From: Salinisphaera sp. UBA6602
GTDB taxonomy: Bacteria > Pseudomonadota > Gammaproteobacteria > Nevskiales > Salinisphaeraceae
DNA length: 9,173 bases
Direction: 5' to 3'
Assembly: GCA_002433465.1 (NCBI GenBank)
Contig: DJIE01000034.1
Coordinates: 3,936 to 13,108, forward strand
Shown: in pieces, positions 1-6,824 of the stretch
How the letters are laid out: each line of letters begins with the position of its first letter
Position numbering within the stretch: the stretch's first letter is position 1
Position numbers and translations under genes: made by a program
The notes under the pieces: model-generated
The model's input: the letters and a program-made list of their open reading frames with translations, nothing else
What the model was told of the DNA's origin: nothing
Database searches by the model: none

Positions 1-1886
1 TCTTGCGCGTTGGTGGGAAATATGGCCGTGCCCATGCTCGCGGAAATATCGAGTCGATGCTCGCCGAACGTGACCGGTTCGTTGATGACCTCGACGATAC
101 GCTTTGCCTGAGCTTCGGCATCCTTATCGTGCGCCACATGCCATTCGATGATCGCGAACTCGTCGCCCCCGAGTCGGGCGACGATGTCCTCGCGGCGGGC
201 GACCGTTTTCATGCGCTCGCCCACCTTCTTCAGCAACTCGTCGCCGGCGACGTGGCCATAGGTATCGTTGATCGGCTTGAAGCGGTCGAGATCCAGCATA
301 TGCAACGCGAACCGCTCGCCGCTGCGGCGACAGTGGCTGATGCGATCGGACATGGCCTGTTCGAACGCATAGCGGTTGGCCAGGCCGGTCAACGGATCGA
401 GATAGGCCAGTTCCTTGTGTCGCGCGGCCTGACGGTATTCGTCCAGCGCATCGCGCAGCTCTTGGGCTATTTCCAGCGTCGCCTCGCCCCAGCGCTTGGC
501 ACGGTAACGCACGTTCTGTGCCCAGGCCTCGAAGGAACTGCGCGGGGTCAACGCCGGCGGCGGATCGGCATCGGACGAGGCCTGCTTGCCCGCCCAGGTA
601 ACCTTTTGAATCTGCTCCTTGCGTACCGCGAGCAGCTCGCATTTCGGACTGATATGCAGGTTTAGCACACCGGCCGCGTTGAAGCGCAGCGTATCGTGGT
701 GGCGCAGCGGTTTTGGCAGTTCGTCAAAATGAGAACTGACGCCGGGTTTGGTCTGAAGCAACCAGTCGTCGAGCGCGGCCAGGCCGTCTGCGTTCGGCAG
801 CTCGCCCTGACAGTATTCCTCGCTGCCCCAGCGCAAGCGCACGCCATCGGCTTCGAGCATGTTCTGCAACCCGGCGAGCTGGCCCACCAGCAGCTGCTTG
901 GGCTGCTCGGCGGCCGGATCGAGCGCCCGGCTCATCACCGCCAGCCGCTCGCGCAACACCGAACGCAGCGACTCGGTTTCAAGACGGCAGATATTGGTCA
1001 GATGCAGGCAGGCCAGCCGTGCCATCTCCTCGAACGCCAGCCGTTCAACGCTGTTGAGTGCCTTGCCCGAGTAGTCGTGGCAGGTCACCAGTCCCCAGAG
1101 CTGACCTTCGACCAGCAGCGACACGCTGAAAGAACCGCGAATGCCCATGTTGCGCAGATACTGGATATGCACCGGATGTACGGCACGCAGCATGGCAAAG
1201 GTCAGATCCAGCGGCTCGTGGATATCGGCCGCGGCATAAAGCTCGACGTTGGTGCTTTCCGTGTCGGCGATAATACGCTGCCAGTTGAGCGTATACAGAC
1301 GCCGCGCGTTTGCCGGAATATCGTGGGCGGGAAAGCGCAGCCCCAGAAACCCCTCCACGCCGGGCTTGCAGCACTGGTCTATGACCTCGCCGTCCCAGTC
1401 CTCGAGAAAACGATAAACCATGACGCGGTCGTAGCCGGTACAGTCGGCAATGGCCGCGGTGAGCACGCCAGCCACGTCTTTGGGCGTGTAGGCGTGCGAC
1501 AGACGATTGATGAAGTCGATACGCGCCGCTTCGTCCCACCATTCGGGGTCTGCAATCGCCGCCGGCTCGAACTCCAGCACGTAATACTCGCCTCGGCGAT
1601 GGGCCACGGCCGTGACCGGTGCGGCGAGTTCGATCTGGCCGATACGGTTGCGACCCGCGCTTTCAGCCAGTCTTTCGAGTTCCGGCCAGGCCGCGCCGAA
1701 CACCGCCGGCGCCGAACGACCGAGCACCGCATCCGGCGTATCGCCGAGCCATTCCGCAATATTAGCCGAACAGTAGTTCACCCGGCCGGTGTCGATATGC
1801 ACCGCCACGAGAGCGCCCAGCGGCTGCAACGCGCCGATCAGATGCAGATCGCCCTCTTTACAGTCGGCGACCACGGAGGGGTTCAT
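1..1886 (-). CDS. bphP: Bacteriophytochrome with GGDEF output (3' end beyond window)
   Basis: Red/far-red light sensor that binds biliverdin and carries a diguanylate cyclase domain. 628 residues are visible and the frame stays open to the window edge. PAS covers about 5-115, with Cys9 in the DCKEGDLHL context aligning with the biliverdin-attaching Cys24 of Deinococcus BphP. GAF covers about 125-300, with Tyr158, the PAHDIP motif (Asp189), HIQYLRNM (His240, Tyr243) and GLVTCH (His270), all equivalents of known chromophore-pocket residues. PHY covers about 305-485, with the tongue motif PRSSFE at 448-453. A helical linker leads to GGDEF from about 493: DPLTGLANR 497-505, metal ligands in LDLDRFK, GGDEF at 573-577, and the inhibition site RRED at 564-567 exactly five residues upstream. 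Odd points: the usual QPHG is QPLG (21-24), and PASDIP reads PAHDIP. The start overlaps the bphO stop (ATGA), so translation is probably coupled. Whether an EAL domain follows is not visible. Confidence 0.95.
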   Translation of the reverse strand, partial: MNPSVVADCKEGDLHLIGALQPLGALVAVHIDTGRVNYCSANIAEWLGDTPDAVLGRSAPAVFGAAWPELERLAESAGRNRIGQIELAAPVTAVAHRRGEYYVLEFEPAAIADPEWWDEAARIDFINRLSHAYTPKDVAGVLTAAIADCTGYDRVMVYRFLEDWDGEVIDQCCKPGVEGFLGLRFPAHDIPANARRLYTLNWQRIIADTESTNVELYAAADIHEPLDLTFAMLRAVHPVHIQYLRNMGIRGSFSVSLLVEGQLWGLVTCHDYSGKALNSVERLAFEEMARLACLHLTNICRLETESLRSVLRERLAVMSRALDPAAEQPKQLLVGQLAGLQNMLEADGVRLRWGSEEYCQGELPNADGLAALDDWLLQTKPGVSSHFDELPKPLRHHDTLRFNAAGVLNLHISPKCELLAVRKEQIQKVTWAGKQASSDADPPPALTPRSSFEAWAQNVRYRAKRWGEATLEIAQELRDALDEYRQAARHKELAYLDPLTGLANRYAFEQAMSDRISHCRRSGERFALHMLDLDRFKPINDTYGHVAGDELLKKVGERMKTVARREDIVARLGGDEFAIIEWHVAHDKDAEAQAKRIVEVINEPVTFGEHRLDISASMGTAIFPTNAQ

Positions 1887-2503
1887 ACCGACCTCGGCAA
1901 ACGTGGCTGCAACTCGCAAGCGAAAAGTTCGAAGGTCTGCCGCGCCGCGCGGGCAGCCGCCGCCGCCTCGTCACGCGAACCCAGGCAGCGCAACGCCGCG
2001 CACAAACGCCGCCACTCGGCGGGCGATACGAACGAAGTGGACCAGAAACCCGGCCGCTGCGCGACCACCACCGCCGCGGGCGAACGCGCCAACGAGGCGG
2101 CAATGACCCGATGCCCGAACTGGGCTCCGTCGATGACATATCGAACGCCAAGATAGGCTGCTACCCCATCCAACTTCGGCGCGCGGGCCGGCGTCTTCGC
2201 GGCCACATCGCACCAGCGCTCCGTTTCAAGCTCTAGCAGAGGCGAACGTAGCCGGTAAGGGGCAACGGTACAGGGGCGCCAGCACTGGCCCGCGGTCAGC
2301 TTACGGTCAACAGCCGCATAGATGCGCGTCAGCGGGCGTAGTACGGCGCAATAGTCTTCGAGCGTGCAGTCAGGCGCGACCAGGCGCGCCATGGGCGTGC
2401 CGTGCTCGACGAAAGCATGCAGGCGCTGGGTGCTTCGACGCACCAGACCGAGCGGGTCCGGGTGCACCGTATCGCAGCAATCGAGGACGCTAGGAACCTG
2501 CAT
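1883..2503 (-). CDS. bphO: Biliverdin-producing heme oxygenase (BphO-like)
   Basis: Predicted 206-residue heme oxygenase that would open heme to biliverdin, the chromophore of the phytochrome encoded next. The length fits bacterial heme oxygenases. His29, in RRSTQRLHAFVE, sits where the proximal heme-ligand His lies in the family (helix T-x-x-x-H). The stretch YVIDGAQFGHRVI (about 120-132) resembles the family's YVLEGSxLGGxVI distal-helix signature, but the second glycine of the usual GG pair is His. The C-terminal third has an aromatic segment (GFWSTSF) followed by a W-x-x-L-x-x-L helix, as in relatives. The stop codon overlaps the bphP start by four bases, which strongly supports the assignment. 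The Shine-Dalgarno at the chosen ATG is weak (a GAAG about 16 bases upstream). The next Met would remove His29, so the first is preferred. Similarity is moderate and the call leans partly on context. Confidence 0.8.
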   Translation of the reverse strand: MQVPSVLDCCDTVHPDPLGLVRRSTQRLHAFVEHGTPMARLVAPDCTLEDYCAVLRPLTRIYAAVDRKLTAGQCWRPCTVAPYRLRSPLLELETERWCDVAAKTPARAPKLDGVAAYLGVRYVIDGAQFGHRVIAASLARSPAAVVVAQRPGFWSTSFVSPAEWRRLCAALRCLGSRDEAAAAARAARQTFELFACELQPRLPRSV

Positions 2504-2732
2504 GACTTGGGGTACTCTTCAGTTCCACGATCCCGCATTGGAATAACGCGCGGAGATAAAACCGGCCAGGCTGACACAGCCAACAACCGACGGTGCAGAA
2601 TCATCAGGATATAATATAGCGCCGGGCGTTTAATATACGTTCTAAAATAACTGCACACGATTCAATAGGCCGCAACATTACGCCTGGAGTGGCGACGGCT
2701 ACCGTATCGCCAGATAACCCGCCGTGTTCCGC
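2504..2732 (-). promoter_or_regulatory. AT-rich intergenic region, probable bphOP promoter
   Basis: This gap holds no convincing gene. Its middle (about 2600-2670) is much richer in A and T than the rest of the window. Read on the minus strand it has two TATATT-type -10 candidates (near 2632-2637 and 2606-2611) and a TTGAAT further upstream (near 2660-2665), but no pair has standard 16-18 base spacing. It is the natural place for the bphO-bphP promoter and perhaps the 3' end of the upstream gene. The exact elements cannot be fixed by eye. Confidence 0.35.
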
Positions 2733-3056
2733 CTAGCCTTGCCCGCCGGTAAGGGCACCTTGGGCGTCGTTGCTGACACGCGCAGCGGGCAGTTCGGCGT
2801 CTACCACAGTATCGGCATGCGACCAGGTCCCCACCGCCACAATCGCGCAGCCGAGTGCCAGACAGGCCAGCGAAGCGTTGCGGCCTACCCGTGTATAGCT
2901 ATGGCGTTCGTTGAACCAGCGCAGGGCAAACACCGCACCGGCCACAACGCAGAGCGCCATCGGTACCCAAACCAGCGGCGACGCCAAGGCGCCGTGCAGC
3001 ATCTGTTGCAGATACTCCATGTCGGCCATGACCCTTGCCCATTGTGTGTCGGTCAT
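2733..3056 (-). CDS. Small two-helix membrane protein of unknown function
   Basis: 107-residue protein that I do not recognise. It has two hydrophobic segments, about residues 29-45 (VWVPMALCVVAGAVFAL) and 64-79 (ASLACLALGCAIVAVG). Between them is a basic, polar loop containing RWFNERHSYTRVGRN, so a hairpin topology in the inner membrane is likely. The tail is polar and rich in Ala, Asp and Gly. The start is uncertain: no Shine-Dalgarno is clear at the first ATG, and an in-frame ATG at residue 10 follows an AAGGG a few bases upstream. A weak promoter-like pair (TTCAAG, 17 bases, GATAAG) lies upstream on the minus strand near 3085-3115. It points the same way as bphO but is separated by 229 bases, so it is probably not in that operon. 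The coding call rests on coherent hydrophobic segments. Confidence 0.6.
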   Translation of the reverse strand: MTDTQWARVMADMEYLQQMLHGALASPLVWVPMALCVVAGAVFALRWFNERHSYTRVGRNASLACLALGCAIVAVGTWSHADTVVDAELPAARVSNDAQGALTGGQG

Positions 3057-3261
3057 ACGGGTTCGAATGCACTATTTGAATGACGGTGAACTTATCGGCC
3101 GAAATCGTATTGGCTTGAAAACACGCAAATCGGCCTTGTGCCGGGGCATGCCACCAAGCGCAGGCCGGCGTTGCCGAGTTCAAGACACCTCGGGCGCCGT
3201 TGTGCGATAGGATCGGGCATGGCTTTGAACCGCTGGCCCGTTTTGCCGGCATTGACGACTC

Positions 3262-3534
3262 ATGAATCGCGAACGAACTCTCTGGCTTGCCCTCGGCGCG
3301 GGTACCGCGATTGCGGCCGGCATGCTCGCACGCCGCGGCGTGGCGGCGGCCTGGCGCCATACGCTCTCGGAAGAGCCGCCGGTCAATCTCGAGGATCAGG
3401 ATCCCGGCTGGCCGCGGATTCTGGCCTGGGCCGCCCTGAGCGGCTTCTGCGTGGCCTTTGCGAGGGTCGCCGGTCGCGGCGTCGCCAGTCGTGTATGGCA
3501 ACGTCGCCTGGGACAGCGGCCGCCCGGTTACTGA
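3262..3534 (+). CDS. DUF4235-like small membrane protein
   Basis: 90-residue protein whose pattern matches DUF4235 proteins as I remember them. An N-terminal hydrophobic helix (about 8-30) ends in the basic stretch RRGVAAAWRHTL. A short acidic segment (EEPPVNLEDQDPGW) with a conserved-looking D-P-x-W-x-x-x-L follows. A second hydrophobic segment, about 52-68 (ILAWAALSGFCVAFARV), leads to a basic tail ending in the proline-rich LGQRPPGY. The family's function is unknown; actinobacterial and proteobacterial members are small inner-membrane proteins. The Shine-Dalgarno is weak. The gene is divergent from the two-helix protein at 2733-3056 and converges on the UDG-family gene, leaving 27 bases between stop codons. 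Confidence 0.75.
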   Translation: MNRERTLWLALGAGTAIAAGMLARRGVAAAWRHTLSEEPPVNLEDQDPGWPRILAWAALSGFCVAFARVAGRGVASRVWQRRLGQRPPGY

Positions 3535-3544
3535 AGCACCGCTT

Positions 3545-3559
3545 GGCCGCCCGACGGCC
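3545..3559. terminator. Small stem-loop between convergent genes
   Basis: A 5-bp perfect inverted repeat (GGCCG, loop CCCGA, CGGCC) fills the 27-base gap between the converging DUF4235-like and UDG-family genes. There is no T tract on either side, so it is not a textbook intrinsic terminator. Its position makes a weak bidirectional terminator possible. Confidence 0.25.
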
Positions 3560-3561
3560 GT

Positions 3562-4275
3562 TCAGCGGCGCAGATTGTCGAGGCGGGCGTCGAGTTGCTC
3601 CAGGCGCAGGCGCAACAGGTCGGGAAAGCGTTTGTACCAGGTTGCATTCAAGGGCGACGGGTGCGGCAGCGGGCGAATATCGAATAGGGCCGTGCGGCCA
3701 GTCGGGCTCGTGAGTTCGACTTCGATGGCGCTTTCGAAGCGGTCCTCGCGTGCCCAGAATGCCTCGATGCGGGCCCGCTCGTCCTTCGATTGGCCGATAC
3801 CGAACCACAGAAACGCCTCGCGTCCGAGCGTAATCAAGGATCGCCCCTGCCAGGCCTCAACCAGCAAGGAAATCATGGTGGGCTGAAAAAGCCGTTTGAT
3901 CTTCATCGACCAGGCTTTGTTGCCGACCGGCTTGTACGGCACCGTGTTGATCCAGAAAAAGTCGTCGCCCAGCGCCCGCGAGGTGTCGAAATCCGGCAGC
4001 GGCACGCCGTGAAGATGCTGATACACCGTCTTGCGCACCAGCTGCCCCCCGGCGCCGATGAACGGTTCGCCGTATTTGACCTCGTCGGTCCCCGGGTCGC
4101 GGCCGAAAAAGCCGATTCGTGTATCGGCATCACCCAGGCCGATGATCGGCTCCAAGGGATCCTTGTCGAAGCGCGCATAAACGGCGCGGTCGATGCCGTC
4201 GATACGCCCGGCGATATCGCGCAGGGTCTGGTGTTGTTCCCGGCTTAGGGACATGGCAGTAAACTCGAGATGCAA
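3562..4275 (-). CDS. Uracil-DNA glycosylase superfamily protein
   Basis: 237-residue protein with the motif layout of the uracil-DNA glycosylase superfamily, in the style of family 4. Motif 1 is GFFGRDPGTDE (55-65), followed by YGEPFIGAGGQLVRK, which corresponds to the 'GRPFxGxxGxLL' segment of family 4. FWINTVPYKPVGNK (107-120) matches the 'xxTNxxKCRPPxNR' segment, with Asn110 in the conserved place. GREAFLWFG (151-159) matches the usual 'GxxAxxxL' strand. Motif 2 is PLPHPSPLN (202-210). The four cysteines that hold the Fe-S cluster of family 4 enzymes are not evident, so this is an atypical member and true substrate specificity is unknown. Two starts are possible: the one given, and Met8 at 4254 (MSLSREQ); neither has a strong Shine-Dalgarno. 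It lies 58 bases downstream of the SURF1 gene on the same strand and may share its transcript. Confidence 0.8.
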   Translation of the reverse strand: MHLEFTAMSLSREQHQTLRDIAGRIDGIDRAVYARFDKDPLEPIIGLGDADTRIGFFGRDPGTDEVKYGEPFIGAGGQLVRKTVYQHLHGVPLPDFDTSRALGDDFFWINTVPYKPVGNKAWSMKIKRLFQPTMISLLVEAWQGRSLITLGREAFLWFGIGQSKDERARIEAFWAREDRFESAIEVELTSPTGRTALFDIRPLPHPSPLNATWYKRFPDLLRLRLEQLDARLDNLRR

Positions 4276-4333
4276 ACGCAGCCGGCGAGCCTATCGATGC
4301 GTGCGCGCTCCGGCAACGCACACGCGGCTGCCA

Positions 4334-5071
4334 TCAGCGGCGCCGCAGATTCACCACCACGAAGATCACGCCGGCCACCAGCGCCATGAGAAACCACTGC
4401 GAGGCATAGGCATAGTGGCCGAATGGACGCAGGCCGACCCTGTCCTTTTCGTCCGCCCAGTCGCGTACGAAGCCGTACGGCGCCTTGGGATCCAGTAACA
4501 GCAGGCCGTCGAGCACCCGCCCGTCGTCGTACTGACAACGCACATCGGCGATCTTGGGGTAGCTCAGAACCCGCGGCCAGCCGGCCTTGTCGCAGGCCTG
4601 CGCCCCGCCCCAGTTCAGCGCCGGCGCCGGCAGCGGATGCCATACACCCTCGATGCGTACGCGTTGACTCGGGGCCGACGGGTTGGGCAGGCCGGCATCG
4701 GCAGGCGAGCGTGCCACCCAGCCGCGATCGACCAGCAGCCGCGTGCCGTTGTCCAGGCGCAGCGGAGTCCATACCCGATAGCCGACCTGGGAGGCATGCA
4801 CCTGATCGGCCAACAGAATCTGGCGGTCGGCCTCGAACACGCCGCTCGCGTAATACGTGCGTCCCTGTACCGGTGCCTCGTCGCCCAATGTGACGATATC
4901 CGCCGGCGCCGCCGCCTCGGCCGACGTCTGCGCGGCAAGCAATCGCGCCTTGTAGTGGGCGCGTTCGATCTGCCAGATCCCGAGCGAACAGAAAACAAGC
5001 GCGCCAACGCCGAACAGCAGCACGCCCCACCAGGGCGGCGAAAATCGATAGGGGCCGATATTCATAGCCAT
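4334..5071 (-). CDS. SURF1 family cytochrome oxidase assembly protein
   Basis: 245-residue inner-membrane protein of the SURF1/Shy1 family, which helps assemble the heme a-containing subunit of aa3-type cytochrome c oxidase. Two membrane helices bracket the protein (about 14-33 and 224-241) with a periplasmic domain between them. Family signatures are visible: LGIWQIERAHYKARLL at 30-45 (the LGxWQxxRxxxK motif), RLLVDRGWVA at 111-120, and the C-terminal GHYAYASQWF at 218-227. I chose the ATG at 5071 because an AAAAGG lies four bases upstream; Met3 (5065) is an alternative. The frame stays open to 5242, but that extension is Arg-rich and has no family match. SURF1 genes usually sit in cox clusters, but no oxidase or heme a gene is beside this one. 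The UDG-family gene follows on the same strand. Confidence 0.93.
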   Translation of the reverse strand: MAMNIGPYRFSPPWWGVLLFGVGALVFCSLGIWQIERAHYKARLLAAQTSAEAAAPADIVTLGDEAPVQGRTYYASGVFEADRQILLADQVHASQVGYRVWTPLRLDNGTRLLVDRGWVARSPADAGLPNPSAPSQRVRIEGVWHPLPAPALNWGGAQACDKAGWPRVLSYPKIADVRCQYDDGRVLDGLLLLDPKAPYGFVRDWADEKDRVGLRPFGHYAYASQWFLMALVAGVIFVVVNLRRR

Positions 5072-5421
5072 ACAGCCTTTTGTAATGACATCAGGGCTCG
5101 CTGCCCGAGCCTGCCGGGCCGAACGCGAAGCACGACGCAGGTCATTGCCCCATCCCGTTCGGCGGCGACGAATGCGCGGCCGACGCAGCCCGGGCGACCT
5201 TGCGAACCCCTCTAGCGTACCGGGCACGCCGAGCAGCGGCATGACAACGGTTCAAGTCTTGCCGTCTCGCGGCCGTTAGCAGCGTTGCATGACCACGCTC
5301 ATGCCGGGCCTGGAGTGCGCGCATGCACACGGCGCCCGTGGGTCGAGAACCTTTAAAAAAACGGCCGCGCACACAAGGCGCCGCCGTCTTAGCACGCCTC
5401 GAACGAGGCAGGATCGTCGTC
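5072..5421. other. Intergenic stretch without a supported gene
   Basis: About 350 bases between the SURF1 start and a weak small ORF. Frames here are open on both strands but are Arg-, Ala- and Pro-rich and look like high-GC shadows. Visible structure: a 10-base inverted repeat (CGCGGCCGTT near 5268-5277, AACGGCCGCG near 5360-5370) with about 80 bases between the arms; a run of seven A at about 5355-5361; and a small hairpin GCCTC-GAAC-GAGGC at 5396-5409. The SURF1 promoter should lie in the right-hand part, but I cannot pick out its elements. Confidence 0.5.
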
Positions 5422-5568
5422 ATGCCGTCCCGCAGCAAACCTGTTTCATCGCCTGTGCCAGGCACGCCCATGCCGGCTCGAGGCAGCCGTCGAAGCGCCG
5501 CGCCCCCGCTGGTGCCGAATACGCCCCGCAACCTGGCCGTACGGCTGCTCGACCTGGACTACTTCTAG
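5422..5568 (+). CDS. Possible small basic, proline-rich protein (weak call)
   Basis: A 48-codon ORF in an otherwise empty gap. In its favour are an AGGA eight bases before the ATG, a small hairpin (5396-5409) just upstream, and a stem-loop (5580-5602) just after the stop. The N-terminal half is rich in Pro, Ser and Arg and likely disordered. The C-terminal end reads NLAVRLLDLDYF and could form a short amphipathic helix. I recognise no family. Against it: high-GC DNA gives many such frames by chance, and an antisense frame (5142-5531) is equally open. Only conservation in related genomes would decide. Confidence 0.3.
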   Translation: MPSRSKPVSSPVPGTPMPARGSRRSAAPPLVPNTPRNLAVRLLDLDYF

Positions 5569-5579
5569 GCGGCGAGATA

Positions 5580-5602
5580 CCGCGCGACGTCGAGTCGCGC
5601 GG
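5580..5602. terminator. Perfect 9-bp stem-loop after the DAHP synthase gene
   Basis: CCGCGCGAC, a 5-base loop (GTCGA), then GTCGCGCGG: a perfect, very GC-rich inverted repeat starting 6 bases past the stop codon of the DAHP synthase gene (minus) and 11 bases past the stop of the small plus-strand ORF. There is no T run on either strand, so it may protect a 3' end or act with Rho rather than as a standard intrinsic terminator. Confidence 0.35.
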
Positions 5603-5608
5603 CGTCTA

Positions 5609-6664
5609 TCACCCGCGGGCCAACCGACGCAGCAGCGCTGCGGTGGGCGCCCAGCCCAGACAGGCATCGGTGACCGACAGGCCGTAACGCAGCGCCGGGC
5701 CTAGCGGCTGCTTGCCGGTTTCCAGATGGCTTTCAAGCATTAGCCCGGCAATCGCCTGCGAGCCCTCTCGGCGCTGGGCCAGCACCTGCTCTGCAACTTC
5801 GGGCTGGCGTAGCGCATCCTTGCCGCTGTTGGCATGGCTGCAGTCCACGATCAGGCGCGAATTGTTGCCGGCATCCCCCAGGGCACGGGCGGCGGCCTGA
5901 ACGCTGGCGCCGTCGTAGTTCGGGCCCTGGCGTCCGCCGCGCAGGATCAGATGTGCATCCGGGTTGCCCGTCGTAGTCACCAGAGCGCTCTGGCCGCTGT
6001 CGTCGAGGCCGAAATGACGGTGCGGGCATGACGCCGCCTGGATCGCATCCAGGGCCGCACCGAGTTCGCCGTCGGTGCCGTTTTTGAAGCCCACCGGCAT
6101 GTCCAGACCGCTGACCAGCTCGCGATGGGTCTGGGATTCGGTGGTACGAGCACCGATCGCAGCCCAGCTGAGGGTGTCTTCGAGATAGTTGGCCACTGCC
6201 GGGCTGAGTATCTCCGTGGCGATCGGCACCCCCAGTTCGGCCAGCTCGATCAGCAGCCGGCGCGACACGCGCAGCCCGGCTTCGAGGTCGTTGCTCTCGT
6301 CGAGGTGCGGGTCATGCAGCAGGCCTTTCCAGCCGACCGTGGTTCGCGGCTTTTCTACATAGGCGCGCATGACGATCAGCAGCCGATCGCCCACTTCGTC
6401 GGCCAGCGCGGCGAGCCGGCGGCCATAGTCGAGCGCGGCCTCGGGGTCATGCAGTGAACAGGGGCCGGTTATCACCAGCAGGCGATCGTCTTGGCCGCCG
6501 AGTACGGCACGAATCGCGTTGCGGTGTTGCTGAATTCGATGCGCAAGCGCGGCGGATACAGGCAGCGCCTGGCGCAGGGCCGCCGGCGTGCTCAGCCCCA
6601 GGGTGCGGCGTGCTCGGCTCGGGTTATGGCGCTCGTGATCAAGCGTGGCAGCGGTGGCGGTCAT
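5609..6664 (-). CDS. aroF: DAHP synthase, class I (3-deoxy-7-phosphoheptulonate synthase)
   Basis: Catalyses the first step of the shikimate pathway: phosphoenolpyruvate plus erythrose 4-phosphate to DAHP, in the cytoplasm. The 351 residues match the usual length of AroF/AroG/AroH. Conserved segments: ITGPCSLHDP (65-74), VMRAYVEKPRTTVGWKGLL (98-116), AIGARTTESQTHRELVSGL (169-187), PVGFKNGTDG (190-199), GNPDAHLILRGG, VDCSHANSGKD and SVTDACLGW. By alignment with E. coli AroG the metal ligands are Cys69, His277, Glu311 and Asp333. The PHRHFG, VDCSH and LRQPEVAE segments look closer to tyrosine-sensitive AroF than to AroG, but this does not settle which amino acid inhibits it. AroG Ser180, a feedback-site residue, is Asp188 here. 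The ATG at 6664 has AAGGAA six bases upstream; the frame is open further, but that part is leader sequence. It is preceded by an apparent attenuator and overlapped at its start by a small ORF. Confidence 0.97.
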   Translation of the reverse strand: MTATAATLDHERHNPSRARRTLGLSTPAALRQALPVSAALAHRIQQHRNAIRAVLGGQDDRLLVITGPCSLHDPEAALDYGRRLAALADEVGDRLLIVMRAYVEKPRTTVGWKGLLHDPHLDESNDLEAGLRVSRRLLIELAELGVPIATEILSPAVANYLEDTLSWAAIGARTTESQTHRELVSGLDMPVGFKNGTDGELGAALDAIQAASCPHRHFGLDDSGQSALVTTTGNPDAHLILRGGRQGPNYDGASVQAAARALGDAGNNSRLIVDCSHANSGKDALRQPEVAEQVLAQRREGSQAIAGLMLESHLETGKQPLGPALRYGLSVTDACLGWAPTAALLRRLARG

Positions 6665-6782
6665 GGGTTTTTCCTTGAAATACATGCGCGTTGCGCAAGG
6701 GCATGGATTGCTCGAAATCGGGCGCGGCGTTGTAGACGCCGTCGATAAACAGCCAGTCGCGGTAGCGGATATCGGGATACAT
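6639..6782 (-). CDS. Second leader ORF overlapping the DAHP synthase start
   Basis: A 47-codon ORF in a different frame from the synthase, between the attenuator terminator and the gene, ending 26 bases inside it. It has a very good ribosome site (GGAG at 6789-6792, six bases before the ATG). The first 23 residues begin MYPDIRYRDWLFIDGVY and contain six aromatic residues (Tyr2, Tyr7, Trp10, Phe12, Tyr17, Phe23). A ribosome translating it would run across the synthase Shine-Dalgarno and start codon, so it could tune or couple synthase translation. It could also be a genuine small protein. I recognise no family, and codon content alone does not prove that it acts. Confidence 0.45.
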   Translation of the reverse strand: MYPDIRYRDWLFIDGVYNAAPDFEQSMPLRNAHVFQGKTHDRHRCHA

Positions 6783-6824
6783 GGATGACTCCGTGATGTT
6801 CGTGAATAAAAAAGGGGCCGAACG

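Noticed and set aside
3..665. Plus-strand ORF of 220 codons at the window start
   Set aside because: Antisense to the GGDEF end of bphP, where LDLDRFK, RRED and GGDEF are all in the minus frame.
696..2156. Plus-strand ORF of 486 codons
   Set aside because: It is antisense to bphP and bphO, whose minus-strand frames have clear domain motifs. The plus frame shows no coherent domain and is Arg-, Gln- and His-rich, as expected for a high-GC shadow.
2329..2658. Minus-strand ORF of 109 codons upstream of and overlapping bphO
   Set aside because: Out of frame with the heme oxygenase. Its start lies in the AT-rich promoter region, and it has no recognisable pattern.
5072..5242. N-terminal extension of SURF1 to 302 residues
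   Set aside because: Arg-rich and unlike the family. The ATG at 5071 has AAAAGG and places the first membrane helix where expected.
5355..5370. A7 run next to GC-rich sequence read as a minus-strand terminator
   Set aside because: The GC-rich part next to it does not form a local hairpin; its only partner is about 80 bases away.
5142..5531. Minus-strand ORF of 129 codons in the gap
   Set aside because: Arg/Ala/Gly-rich composition, no ribosome site that I can see and no motif; typical of chance frames in high-GC DNA.
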